DNA of 64,000 bases from Fuerstiella marisgermanici (GTDB lineage Bacteria; Planctomycetota; Planctomycetia; Planctomycetales; Planctomycetaceae): assembly GCF_001983935.1 (NCBI RefSeq), contig NZ_CP017641.1:372001-436000 (forward strand). The letters run 5' to 3'. Made by a program: the position numbers and the translations under genes. Shown here in pieces: positions 28,841 to 39,000 of this stretch. The number at the start of each line of letters is the position of its first letter. Positions within the stretch are counted from its first letter, which is position 1. The notes under the pieces are model-generated. The model had not been told where the DNA came from. It ran no database searches and saw only the letters and a list, made by a program, of their open reading frames with translations.

Positions 28841-28973
28841 CGGCTGAGCGTCGTACGAATTGCGAAATCCAGACGTCGTGCGTTTGTCTGATCGACGCAG
28901 ACTTCTTCGCCGCCTATAACGGCCAGCGCCAGCAGTTGAGCCCTGCCACTCGTCTTAAACAAGGACCCCAAGC

Positions 28974-30560
28974 GTGTTCCCTTCCACAGCCGCGAACGTT
29001 GCTTCATCCATTGTCTTCATGTTCGCCTTCAGCGTACAAATTGGAACGGCTGCCGCGCAGTCGGATGCCTCAGATGTGCAGGCGGTCGACATTGGTTCTC
29101 AACGAGAACTCTTCGTTGAAGATTCGCTGATCGAGCAACTGAAGGGCGAAGCAAAGCTTCAGCTTCATCACCCACAGCCGCAGGAAATTGCCTTGGTGTT
29201 TGACGACCCCTGGGAAGGGACAGGCACAAGCGGCTTTCACTGCATTTTCCAGGACGGCGATCTTTATCGGATGTATTACAAGGCGTGGAATATCGCCTTC
29301 GACGAAACGAAAAAGCGAATCCGCCCATCGCCGGGAGCCACCTGCTATGCCGAAAGCGACGATGGCATTCACTGGCGGAAACCCAATCTGGGACTTGTCG
29401 AATTTCAGGGGACCACGGAGAACAATATTGTCCTGCTGGATCACCTGATGGGATCGATGAAACTCAATGCGGGCTACGTGGCCGCCACCAAAGACGCCAA
29501 TCCCGCCGCACCGCACGACGCGCGATACAAAGCGATGTTTGTGACTTCAAACCCCAAGGGCATGCTTCCGTTCAAGTCCGCTGACGGCATTCACTGGAAA
29601 CCGATGGCTGAAGCCCCCGTGATTACAAACGGAGCTTTTGATTCGCAGAACGTCGCGTTCTGGGACGGTGTTCGCGGTGAGTACCGCGCCTACTGGCGCC
29701 ACTTCTCACACGGCGACAACAACACTGCGACCGCTAACCCAACCGGTATCCGTTCCATTCGGACCGCGACCTCGAAAGATTTCCTCCACTGGGAAAACGA
29801 AGCCGACCTGACCTACGTCGATTCACCCGAAGAGGCGCTGTACACCAACGTCATCAAGCCGTACCACCGTGCTCCTCATCTGCTGATTGGTTTTCCGATG
29901 CGTTACCATGACCGGGCGTGGTCGAAGTCGACGGAAGCGTTGCCGGAACGCGAACATCGGGAAAAACGTCGAGCCATCAACCTCCGATATGGTACGGCCG
30001 TCACCGACAGTTTGGTGATGGCGAGTCGCGATGGTGTCCGCTTCAAACGGTGGAACGAATCGTTTCTGCGTCCGGGGCCGGAGCGTCCAGACACGTGGAA
30101 TTACGGCCATCAGGCTCTGGGATGGCATCTGGTGGAGACGAAGTCAGCGCTGCCCGGTGCTCCCGACGAACTTTCTTTCTACGCCACTGAGAGTTACTGG
30201 ACCGGCAAAGGCAGTGCTCTGCGACGCTACACCTTGCGGCTGGATGGCTTCGTGTCTGTCGAAGCAAAAGCGGCGGGAGGCGAAGTCATCACGAAGCCGC
30301 TGAGATTCCGCGGTGAGAACTTGTTTTTAAACTTCTCCACTTCCGCTGCAGGAAGTGTGCGCGTGGAGATTCAGAGTCCTGATGGCAAGCCTCTGCCCGG
30401 GTTCGCTTTGGAAGACTGTGATCCCATTTTCGGTGACTCTGTCGAACGACAAGCGATCTGGAATTCCGGAAGTGACCTGGCTTCGCTACACGGCCAGGCG
30501 GTGCGACTCCGCGTTGTCCTCGCGGATGCCAATCTGTACGCGTTTCAGTTCAGGGACTAA
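28974..30560 (+). CDS. Secreted glycoside-hydrolase-like beta-propeller protein
   Basis: A 528-residue exported protein. The start is a GTG at 28974, giving a signal peptide ending around IGTAAAQ. The body has repeated propeller-like units of the GH43/GH32 or DUF4185 type: GDLYRMYYKAW, CYAESDDGIHWRKPNLGLVEF, FKSADGIHWKPM, and TATSKDFLHWENEADL. 'SxDGxHW' repeats are typical of five-bladed beta-propeller glycosidases. A C-terminal beta domain of about 120 residues follows. Substrate and catalytic residues are uncertain. It follows the DUF1501 gene by 133 bases on the same strand, so it may be co-expressed. Confidence 0.75.
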   Translation: MFPSTAANVASSIVFMFAFSVQIGTAAAQSDASDVQAVDIGSQRELFVEDSLIEQLKGEAKLQLHHPQPQEIALVFDDPWEGTGTSGFHCIFQDGDLYRMYYKAWNIAFDETKKRIRPSPGATCYAESDDGIHWRKPNLGLVEFQGTTENNIVLLDHLMGSMKLNAGYVAATKDANPAAPHDARYKAMFVTSNPKGMLPFKSADGIHWKPMAEAPVITNGAFDSQNVAFWDGVRGEYRAYWRHFSHGDNNTATANPTGIRSIRTATSKDFLHWENEADLTYVDSPEEALYTNVIKPYHRAPHLLIGFPMRYHDRAWSKSTEALPEREHREKRRAINLRYGTAVTDSLVMASRDGVRFKRWNESFLRPGPERPDTWNYGHQALGWHLVETKSALPGAPDELSFYATESYWTGKGSALRRYTLRLDGFVSVEAKAAGGEVITKPLRFRGENLFLNFSTSAAGSVRVEIQSPDGKPLPGFALEDCDPIFGDSVERQAIWNSGSDLASLHGQAVRLRVVLADANLYAFQFRD

Positions 30561-30615
30561 CAGTCGCTGACAACAAGCATGGCGACGAAGCGGCAGCAAT
30601 CTGCTGGTGCTGCTG

Positions 30616-31569
30616 CTACGGCTCAATCGCCCACACCTGACTCGCGGCCGTGATGGTCTTGTGGTCCGTGAGCGTCCAGGTGATCTTTTTTTCTTTAGAC
30701 AGAATGAACGCATGCGCGCCGCGACCTGTGCTACCGCGTAGAAAGTTCGTGACCAACAGCGAGCCGTCTTTCAACTTCTGAAGGCCACAGGCATTGGTGA
30801 AATTAAGGTCCGGATGGTCACTCGCGGTGAACTTCCAAACGATCCTTCCTGAGGGATCCACTTCCAGCAGACGAGCCTGGGTGCCGCACGCGATCAAAGT
30901 GTTGCCGTTGTCTAATCGCAAAACATCCTGAACAGTTCCGGCTGGATAGCGCCCCGTGCCTTCTTTGGGAACTTGAAATCGCCACACCTCGCGACCATTT
31001 TCGTCGACTTCCAGAGCTGTTCCTTCGCCCCAAAGCTGAGCCAGGAAGTGGTTGTCGCTGAGGGCATACACGTTTCCCAGCTGACCATGAAAAGTTTTGT
31101 ACGTCGCAGGGATTGGCACCCTTCTCTGAATCGTGCCATCCAACTTCATCAGGACGGCTTGAGGCGGCATTTGGCCACTTAGAATCAGCTGTGACTGATG
31201 CTGAGTGATATTCACAACCTCCTTGAATTCGCTGGCGTACGGCCACGACCAGATCACATCCTCTTCGGAGTCAACGCAACGGACTTCCATCTTGTTGGTG
31301 CGCATCGGATAAATCACGTTGTCGTCGTCCGTTAAGACAAAATCCCAAACACGTCCTTCGGGCCGGTGCTCCCAAGTGATTTTTCCACGCTTATCGACAC
31401 GACACAGCTTGCCGCCCACGTAGTCGCAGACCATCAACTCGTACGGATGTTCCGCATTCTTCTCTGCTGGCGTTTTGTCTTCCGCCAACGCCGCGCCGCT
31501 CAGCATTATCGCGAACGCAGCGATGCCGGCAGACTTCAGGAATTTACGCCGTGATGTTGAGTGACTCAT
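30616..31569 (-). CDS. Tat-exported PQQ-like beta-propeller protein
   Basis: A 317-residue protein with a Tat leader (SRRKFLKSAGIAAFAIML). The remainder is a beta-propeller with repeated aspartate/tryptophan strand ends: GKITWEHRPEGRVWDFVL, NDNVIYPMRT, REVWRFQVPKEG, RIVWKFTASDHPDLNF and KKITWTLTDHKTI. This looks like an arylsulfotransferase/PQQ-like repeat fold and probably binds rather than catalyses. The start at 31569 places the twin Arg correctly; the upstream start at 31728 does not. It is divergent from the metallophosphoesterase gene and convergent with the glycosidase-like gene, 55 bases away. The role is unknown. Confidence 0.8.
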   Translation of the reverse strand: MSHSTSRRKFLKSAGIAAFAIMLSGAALAEDKTPAEKNAEHPYELMVCDYVGGKLCRVDKRGKITWEHRPEGRVWDFVLTDDDNVIYPMRTNKMEVRCVDSEEDVIWSWPYASEFKEVVNITQHQSQLILSGQMPPQAVLMKLDGTIQRRVPIPATYKTFHGQLGNVYALSDNHFLAQLWGEGTALEVDENGREVWRFQVPKEGTGRYPAGTVQDVLRLDNGNTLIACGTQARLLEVDPSGRIVWKFTASDHPDLNFTNACGLQKLKDGSLLVTNFLRGSTGRGAHAFILSKEKKITWTLTDHKTITAASQVWAIEP

Positions 31570-31835
31570 ATGACGCGTTCTGTTCCGGATTAAAAAGTGG
31601 ACCCCGTGTGGGCACTGCCCATCGATTGCCCCATTCGTAGAACAGGGCGAACTCTTGGTGAAAACTATGTCCTGTGGTAGCCTTTTTGTCTGGCAACGTC
31701 CAGAGTTCACGTTGAAAACGCAATTCAAATTTGATTGTGAACCATTTTGAACGATCGCTACGGTTCGGGGCTGGCGAAACTCTGGCTGTTGCCATAACGC
31801 TTAAACCGTTCGCAGTTGACCTGGAGGCTCACCCG

Positions 31836-32840
31836 ATGAAACGTCGTTCTTTTGTTCAGACTGCAGTCTCTGCGTCAGCGGTCGGCTCGGTCGGTGGTCA
31901 CGCACTTGCGGGATCGGGACGGCAAACGTCCGCGGCTTCCAGAGTGCCTTTTGCTATGGACGCCAACAAGGTTACGTTTTTTACCGATGCGGTGACTCGG
32001 CCCGTAAACGTGATGGTTGTCGCAGACACGCATCTTTACACCGATGACGAGCGCGGCAAACCGTACCATGAATTCAGCGGCCGGATGGCGAAAGCGTATA
32101 ACACGACAACTCACTTCGAAACTGGTCAGCCCACCAACCCGGAAAAAAGTTTCCAGGCGGCACTGGCTCGAGCGAACTCAAACGAGGTCGACTTGTTAGC
32201 GCTGGTCGGAGACATTTTCAGCTTCCCCTCCGAAGCGGCCATTGATTGGGTCTCGCAACAACTTGAGTCCGTCGATATGCCGTGGTTGTATATCGCTGGC
32301 AATCACGATTGGCACTACGAAGGGATGGAAGGTTCGTTGGAACAGCTGCGAGCGGATTGGATCGAACGCCGGCTTAAGCCAATGTATCAAGACCATCACC
32401 CATTAATGGCGGCGTACGACATCCTCGGCATTCGCTTCCTGGCCATCGACAATTCGCATTATCAAATTCTGCCTCAGCAGCTTGAGTTTTTCCGGGCGCA
32501 GGTCCGCAGCGGGGTGCCACTGGTGCTATTGGTTCATATCCCGCTGTATGCACCGGGACGACCGATGGGTTTCGGCTGCGGGCATCCGAAATGGGGCGCC
32601 GCGACTGATCGTAACTACAAGATCGAGAGACGTCCAAAGTGGCCAGACACCGGCCACACCCAGACGACGATTGATTTTCATCGCGAGGTTTTTGACGCGG
32701 AAAGCAACCAACTGTTAGGAATCTTTGCCGGACATATCCATCGGCAGTCGCTGGATGTCGTCAACGGCGTTCCTCAGTTCGTCACCAACGCCAATGCCTA
32801 CGGCGCCTACATGGATGTTCACTTCGTGCCGCGCACTTGA
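31836..32840 (+). CDS. Tat-exported metallophosphoesterase
   Basis: A 334-residue protein with a leader (MKRRSFVQTAVSASAVGSVGGHALA). The calcineurin-like metallophosphoesterase motifs are all present: VVADTHLYTDD, ALVGDIFSFP, YIAGNHDWHYEG, LLVHIPLYAPG and GIFAGHIHRQS. They give two metal sites. Such secreted enzymes hydrolyse phosphomonoesters, phosphodiesters or nucleotides; the substrate is not inferable. The start at 31836 fits the leader, while 31731 adds 35 residues without pattern. It is divergent from the propeller gene, with a 266-base intergenic region. Confidence 0.85.
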   Translation: MKRRSFVQTAVSASAVGSVGGHALAGSGRQTSAASRVPFAMDANKVTFFTDAVTRPVNVMVVADTHLYTDDERGKPYHEFSGRMAKAYNTTTHFETGQPTNPEKSFQAALARANSNEVDLLALVGDIFSFPSEAAIDWVSQQLESVDMPWLYIAGNHDWHYEGMEGSLEQLRADWIERRLKPMYQDHHPLMAAYDILGIRFLAIDNSHYQILPQQLEFFRAQVRSGVPLVLLVHIPLYAPGRPMGFGCGHPKWGAATDRNYKIERRPKWPDTGHTQTTIDFHREVFDAESNQLLGIFAGHIHRQSLDVVNGVPQFVTNANAYGAYMDVHFVPRT

Positions 32841-33161
32841 CGACTGGCCAATCTACACATGGCGATCATGGTCGTGCCTGGTTGCGGTCAGGTTATGGCG
32901 TGGCCGGTAGGAATGTAGGACCGGAGACGTGGGTAGCGGCAGACGCACTGGGCGAGCTGGCTCTTGTTTGTGTAGTGCGTTTTCTGGTTTGTGGATGCTC
33001 CGTGCCGTTCACAACACGAAAGCGCACCGCATCCACATCGGGGTCTGCCGCCACGCGAATTTCATGGGCCGAAATGGTACGATTCAGCAACGCCCCGAAG
33101 AACGTTTAATGGCGATTTCGGTTTTGTTCGGTTGTCTGGATCTCGTGAAAGGTTTGAGTTG
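32841..33161. other. Intergenic region upstream of fhcB
   Basis: A 321-base gap. The open frame continues upstream of the chosen fhcB start to 32991, but the extra residues lack pattern. No hairpin is seen. Confidence 0.35.
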
Positions 33162-34529
33162 GTGAATCAGTCGTGGAAGAATGTGCCCTGCCCTGGATGC
33201 GCCTGCGTCTGCGACGATATCACGCTGGAACAGCGGGACGACGGTACGATTGATTTTCAGCCGGATTGCCATATGGGCCGTGACTGGTTTGAACGCCACT
33301 CAAAGCCAGTGGAAACTTGCGTCTCCATCGAAAATCGGGACGCCACGCTGGACGCGGCGATTGACAGGGCGGCCAGTATTTTAGGCGCGGCCGACTATCC
33401 GTTGATCTATGGTCTGTCACGCAGCGCGACTCCGGGGCAGCGAGCTGCCGTTGCGTTGGGCGAACAACTGGGAGGCGTCGTGGATACGACGGCTTCGCTA
33501 TGCCACGGTCCTTCTATTATGGCGTTGCAGGAAGTTGGCGAAGTGACCAGTACGCTCGGCGAAGTTGCCAACCGAGCGGACCTTGTGATCTTCTGGGGCT
33601 GCAATCCGTCCGCCTCGCATCCTCGCCACGCCGAACGGTATTCCGTGTTTCCTGAAGGACGGTTCGTTCGCGGGCGAGCCGATCGCAAAGTGGTGATGGT
33701 GGGAGACCAGGATCTGGTGCATGACTGGCGACTGGATCCGCACGGCAGCCAGCCCGATCTTGTGATTCCCATCGCTCCCAACGGCGATTTCGATGCGGTC
33801 GCTCAACTGCGCACGATGCTGCATACAGGCGACACGTCGGACGCTGCCCCGGAATTGCGGCAGCTAATGGAACTAATGCGGAACTGCCGCTATGGAGTTG
33901 TGTTTTTTGGACTGGGACTGGCCAAGACCAGCATGTGGACATCCGATGTCGGTTCGAACACCGGACACATCGACGTTGCCGGCTTGCTGCAATTGGTTCG
34001 AGACATGAATGCCGTAACCCGTTTTACAGCTCGACGGATGAGATTGCAGGGCGACGTATCCGGAGCCGACAGTGTGATGTGCTGGCAAACCGGCTATCCA
34101 TTTGGAGTCGATTTTTCTCGAGGCTATCCTCGTTACAACCCTGGCGAATACACGGCCAACGAACTCCTGGAACGCGGCGACGTTGACGCGTGCGTGCTGG
34201 TCGGCGCGGAGACAGTGAAGTTCTTTTCCGAACCGGCCAGACAGCGCCTGCAGGAAATTCCGACGGTGTTGATCGACTACCCAAACACGTCCGTGGATTT
34301 GTCGCCAACCGTTTCGATCACGACCGCCGTTTATGGCATCCATGTTCCGGGGACTATTTACCGGATGGACAACGTTCCCATGTCCACGAAGTCTCTCTGG
34401 CCCAGCGACCTGCCGACCGACGAAGACGTCCTGCTACGTATCGCCGCTAAGTGCGTGCCAGAATACGCTAGTCCGGCGTTAGCAGTCAGGGAAGGAGAAA
34501 ACGGCCATGCTGCACACGCAGATGTCTGA
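33162..34529 (+). CDS. fhcB: Formylmethanofuran dehydrogenase subunit B (FhcB/FwdB-like)
   Basis: A 455-residue molybdopterin-type subunit of the formyltransferase/hydrolase or formylmethanofuran dehydrogenase complex in tetrahydromethanopterin-linked C1 metabolism. The N-terminus CPGCACVCDD carries Cys at positions 10, 13 and 17 for an iron-sulphur cluster. TASLCHGPSIMALQEVG holds the Cys-His pair that in FwdB binds tungsten/molybdenum and lies in the active site. The GTG at 33162 is chosen because the protein then starts just before the Cys cluster, as in the family. Partner subunits (fhcA, fhcC, fhcD) are not in the window, so this copy is orphaned. Confidence 0.9.
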   Translation: MNQSWKNVPCPGCACVCDDITLEQRDDGTIDFQPDCHMGRDWFERHSKPVETCVSIENRDATLDAAIDRAASILGAADYPLIYGLSRSATPGQRAAVALGEQLGGVVDTTASLCHGPSIMALQEVGEVTSTLGEVANRADLVIFWGCNPSASHPRHAERYSVFPEGRFVRGRADRKVVMVGDQDLVHDWRLDPHGSQPDLVIPIAPNGDFDAVAQLRTMLHTGDTSDAAPELRQLMELMRNCRYGVVFFGLGLAKTSMWTSDVGSNTGHIDVAGLLQLVRDMNAVTRFTARRMRLQGDVSGADSVMCWQTGYPFGVDFSRGYPRYNPGEYTANELLERGDVDACVLVGAETVKFFSEPARQRLQEIPTVLIDYPNTSVDLSPTVSITTAVYGIHVPGTIYRMDNVPMSTKSLWPSDLPTDEDVLLRIAAKCVPEYASPALAVREGENGHAAHADV

Positions 34530-34687
34530 GTGGGATGCTCTTAGTAGTCGCTTTTGAAGGATCACTCAATCAGTGACGTGATGTCGTGGTGTTTGAACGT
34601 CACCATGCTGAGCGGGGTGACTCAGCAGCCCAGTGGTTGTAGGATTCGGCGACGTACGACCGTGATGATTTCGAGTTGGAGACTTCC

Positions 34688-35575
34688 ATGAGGCCAAGCG
34701 TTCATTGTTTGTTGAATTTATCCGTCGTGGCTTTGTTGGTCACAGTGGCGCGAGCTGACGAGAAGTCAACAGAACCTGTGGCAATCGTGAACGTTTGGCC
34801 TGAGCAGAAAATGCCCGGTCGTGCTGCCGACCAGCCTGAAGCGTTCAAATCGCCGGAACGCAAAGACGCCATTCGCATTACGAATGTCAGTCGTCCGACG
34901 CTCTCTGTATTTCCCGCGACCAGTGATCACTCCGGCCCTGCCCCGGCGATGCTCGTTTGTCCCGGCGGCGGCTATGGCTACGTTGTCATGGATAAAGAAG
35001 GCACGGAGATCGCAGAGTGGCTCAGCACAAACGGGATTACTGCAATCGTCTTGAAGTATCGCACGCCCCAAAATCGCGAAGGTGCGTTGCAGGACATTCA
35101 GCGTGCGTTGAGCGTCACCCGTGCTCACGCCACCGAGTGGAAGATTGATCCCAAACGTTTGGGAACGATTGGCTTTTCTGCAGGCGGCCACCTTGCCGCA
35201 ACAGCGAGTACTCAATTCGAACAGCGGTACTATGCACCCATTGACGAAGTCGATAAACAAAGCTGTCGACCGGACTTTGCTGTATTGGTTTACCCGGCTT
35301 ATCTGGACGATTCGAATGGGCAGGTTTCGCCTGATCTGAATCTTAAAGCCAACATCCCTCCCACGCTGATTGTGCACACCGAGGACGATAAGAAATATGT
35401 TCCGGGCAGCAAACTTTATTACGCCGCGCTAAAGCAGAAACCTGAGCCGCATGAATTTATGCTGTATCCCAACGGTGGTCACGGCTATGGGCTGCGGTGC
35501 GAAAAAGCGGCACGCGCATGGCCAGACGCCGCTCTTGCGTGGTTCCGAAAGATCGGGATACACGACGCAAAGTAA
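34688..35575 (+). CDS. Secreted alpha/beta hydrolase (BD-FAE/esterase family)
   Basis: A 295-residue exported protein with a signal peptide (MRPSVHCLLNLSVVALLVTVARA). The alpha/beta hydrolase fold shows an oxyanion-loop VCPGGGYGYVVMDKEG, nucleophile GFSAGGHLAA, acid Asp in VHTEDDKKYVPG, and His in GGHGYGL. This is the arrangement of planctomycete acetyl-xylan or carboxyl esterases. The start at 34688 fits the signal peptide; a start at 34676 adds four residues. It lies 158 bases after fhcB and need not share its promoter. Confidence 0.87.
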   Translation: MRPSVHCLLNLSVVALLVTVARADEKSTEPVAIVNVWPEQKMPGRAADQPEAFKSPERKDAIRITNVSRPTLSVFPATSDHSGPAPAMLVCPGGGYGYVVMDKEGTEIAEWLSTNGITAIVLKYRTPQNREGALQDIQRALSVTRAHATEWKIDPKRLGTIGFSAGGHLAATASTQFEQRYYAPIDEVDKQSCRPDFAVLVYPAYLDDSNGQVSPDLNLKANIPPTLIVHTEDDKKYVPGSKLYYAALKQKPEPHEFMLYPNGGHGYGLRCEKAARAWPDAALAWFRKIGIHDAK

Positions 35576-36027
35576 GGATTGACGCGGCTTGGACGCGTAT
35601 CTTTGCGGCGTGAATCGTAAGAGCGCTCTGCTGGCCCTAGGGACACTTACGCGGCGACGTTGTGGCAGATGCCGCTTCGACGCGGGCTTCTGTAAATCGA
35701 CGGTGATTCTTAGCAATCCGCAACCGCGCCCGGAAATCCGGCCCTACTCGCATCCGGCCGCAGACCTTCCACCGCGTCGCAGGTCGGCCTGAAGGTCGAG
35801 ACGCTGAGTGTGACGCGTGGCTTCCCCGACTTGTTCCGTTTGCGCGGCCTGCGCTGAGATTGCCGGGAACTCCACCGGACTGCTCCTCATCGTGTCACAC
35901 ATTTCAGCGTTTTTCGGAATTCTTCCAGGTCGGCTGTCCGTTTTCGCTGCGCGCCTGCGAGCAAGGTCTGGGAAGGCGATCGGCCTTCTCTCGACCACGT
36001 ATGACTCGATAATCGAAGGGCCGAGCG
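35576..36027. other. Intergenic region upstream of the giant repeat protein
   Basis: A 452-base gap. Frames on both strands show no recognisable protein. It presumably carries the promoter and leader of the 4-kb gene. Confidence 0.35.
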
Positions 36028-39000
36028 ATGAAGACCTCCACTCTGCTTTCCAATCTATTTCGCAAGTCTCTGCGAAAAAGCCGACGCCGACGGCAGTCAC
36101 AAAACCGAATGGTATCACTCGAACGCCTGGAAGCCCGCGAACTCTTGACGGCCGCCATGGCCTGGGACGGCGATGCTCTGCAGATCACCGGTTCGGACGA
36201 ACGAGATTTCATTGCCGTTCAGCAGGACAGCATGGGACTTCGAGTATTCACCGAAGACGCCATCCTTACAGAACATGCAGGACGGGCGTTCGACACAGCC
36301 ACCTCCATCACCGTGTTCGGGCAGGGTGGAGATGACATTCTGCTCAGCCATCAAACCGAAATCCCGGTCAATCTGCATGGAGACGGCGGCAACGACTTTC
36401 TGTATTCGGACACCACCAACGATAGCCTTAACGGCGGAGACGGGTTGAATTGGATTCAATTCCCCAGCAGCCAGGCCACCGACGCTGATGTGTTGGACGT
36501 TTTCGGTCTGGAACTTCTTCCTGACAGTGTTAGCGTCACTCCCGAATTCGACAAAGACGGTCGGATGGAATTGCAGGTTGATATGTTGGGGCAGGTTGAC
36601 ATCGCCGGCCAAAACGTCGACCTGGCGGGGCGTGCCAACCTGTCATCAGATGGCGTCGATGTTGAGTTGACTGGTGCGGTGGCTCAATGGTCAGATGCAT
36701 TTGGAATTGACCCGCTGGATATGACCAGTTCCAGCCTGACGGTGAGTGCCGGCACTCATGTCAATGACGGCAACGGCTATCATATTGACCTGAATTCCAA
36801 TCTGCAGGTGTCCGGCACAGATATCAGTGTGGATGGTTCCCTCGATATTACAGATGCATTAGCGACCGCTGCCTTCACCGGGACAGTGGCCAATTGGGAC
36901 GACGCTTTCGGTATTCCGGGGCTCGATTTGTCGAACGGTGTCCTCACCGCCAGCGGCTCCATCGACGCGGACAACAATCAGAACTTCAGTCTTGGCGTCA
37001 GTGCTGACATGCAGGTGGAAGACACGTTGATCGAAGTCGCGGGCAGCGTTGAATTCACGCCGCAACGTACGAATGGCGTTTTCCGCGGATCCGTCGACAA
37101 CTGGGACGATGCCTTTGGTATTACAGGGCTCGACCTAACTGACAGTGAATTGAACATCGTAGCTTACACGGACCACCAGGGCGACTACGGACTGAGTGTC
37201 GACCTGCTTGCCGACATGCACGTCGAAGGCACCGCGATCGCAATCGCTGGTAACGTTAACGTTACTCCCGATCAGATTGATGCGGTCTTCCATGGCTCCG
37301 TCGCAGATTGGGACGATGCATTTGGTATTGAGGGGCTGGATCTGACCGACAGTGAACTCAACGTCGCGGCCTCTTCCAACCGTGTGGATGACTATCGACT
37401 CAGCATCGACCTGTTGGCGGACATGGTGGTGGACGACGTCGAAATCGATGTGGCCGGCAGCGTTGAGATCACTCCTGAGCAGATCGATGCTGTCTTCAAT
37501 GGGTCGGTTGACGATTGGGACGACGCATTCGGAATTGAGGCCCTCGATTTGACGGACACAGAATTGCAAGTTGTTGCGTTCTCTGATCGCAGGGACGACT
37601 TCGATTTGCGATTCGACCTGTTCGGCGACATGGACATTCAGGGCACCAACGCAAAGGTCTCTGGATCTGTTGACGTTGAACCCAACCGCATTGACGGCAC
37701 ACTAACCGGCAACGTCGCTGGCGACTGGGAAAACGCCTTCGGCATTGCAGGCCTGACTTTCAGCGACACGCGCTTGACGATCAGTGCCGTTATTGATGAG
37801 AGCACCGGTAGTTCGCTGGGCATGAATCTTGAAGCGGACATGGATCTATCCGGTACTGAAATCGCCGTGACCGGCCAGGTTGACGTCGACAATTCCGGCG
37901 TGAGCGGTTCGTTTTTCGGTGTCGTGACGGGCTCATGGACCAGTGCCTTCGGGATCGCTCCCCTGCACCTGCAGGACACGACTTTAAGCATCGCAGGTAG
38001 CCGAACTGCAGCGGGTTCGGAACTGTCGCTGGGCGTGTCGGCCGGCATGTACCTGATGGGGACGCATCTTGGTTTGACCGGCACGGTCGATATGACTCCC
38101 GGCGGAGTCCGCACCAATCTAACCACGTCGGTGGAAGGCGAATGGGTGGATGCGTTCGCCATTCCCGGACTTGAGCTGCGAGATACAGCACTGTCCATCG
38201 GCGCAGGAGTGGGCTTCACAGGTCTGGAAATCGATCTGGACACAGACCTGAAGCTGTTTGGCGATTACATCGAGATGATCGGCGATCTGGACATCAGCAC
38301 GTCCGGGGTCGAGTTGAGCTTTAGCCCTCCTGCTTCAATCGGCTTTACAGATCTGCTGGGTATCCCCGGCTTCACTCTGGACGACGCCGATCTGACGGTC
38401 ACTGGCGGGGCAAACGGACTTGAAGTTGCCGTTGATACGACTTTGGATCTGGGCACCATTGATGTTGATTTTACGGGTGCGTTCTCGGTCTATGGGCCTG
38501 AAGTTCGGGCGAGTATGACTGGCCGGATTGCCGAATGGAACAACGCGTTCGACGTTCCTGGCATGAATCTGGACGACATCGTTCTGACTCTTGGCGCGGA
38601 ATCCGGTGTTGGCGGGGCCAGCATGTATGTTGGCCTCGGTGCCGGGATGGCGATCGGCAGCAGTAATCTGGCCGTCGCCGGACTGCTTGGATTCGGGACC
38701 ACAGGTTGGGAAGTCGCATTTCGAGGCAGCATTGATTCGCTGGAAAGCGACGACCTGATAGATTTCGCAAACTCGATGAACCGGGCAGCTGATCCCAATG
38801 CCACCGAAATTCCAGACGGTGCTTTGGGAGATTTGGAACTGCGAACTGCCTATGTCAATTTCGCTCCGTATGGAGGCAATGCGGAACTTGGCATCACAGA
38901 TGGTTTTGGAATCGGCGGCGCGTTTTACGATGACGGCAAGTTGCTGGGCAGCGGTGAATTCATCGTCGATCTGGCCAGCGGCGTTTTTGAGGTGGGGCTG

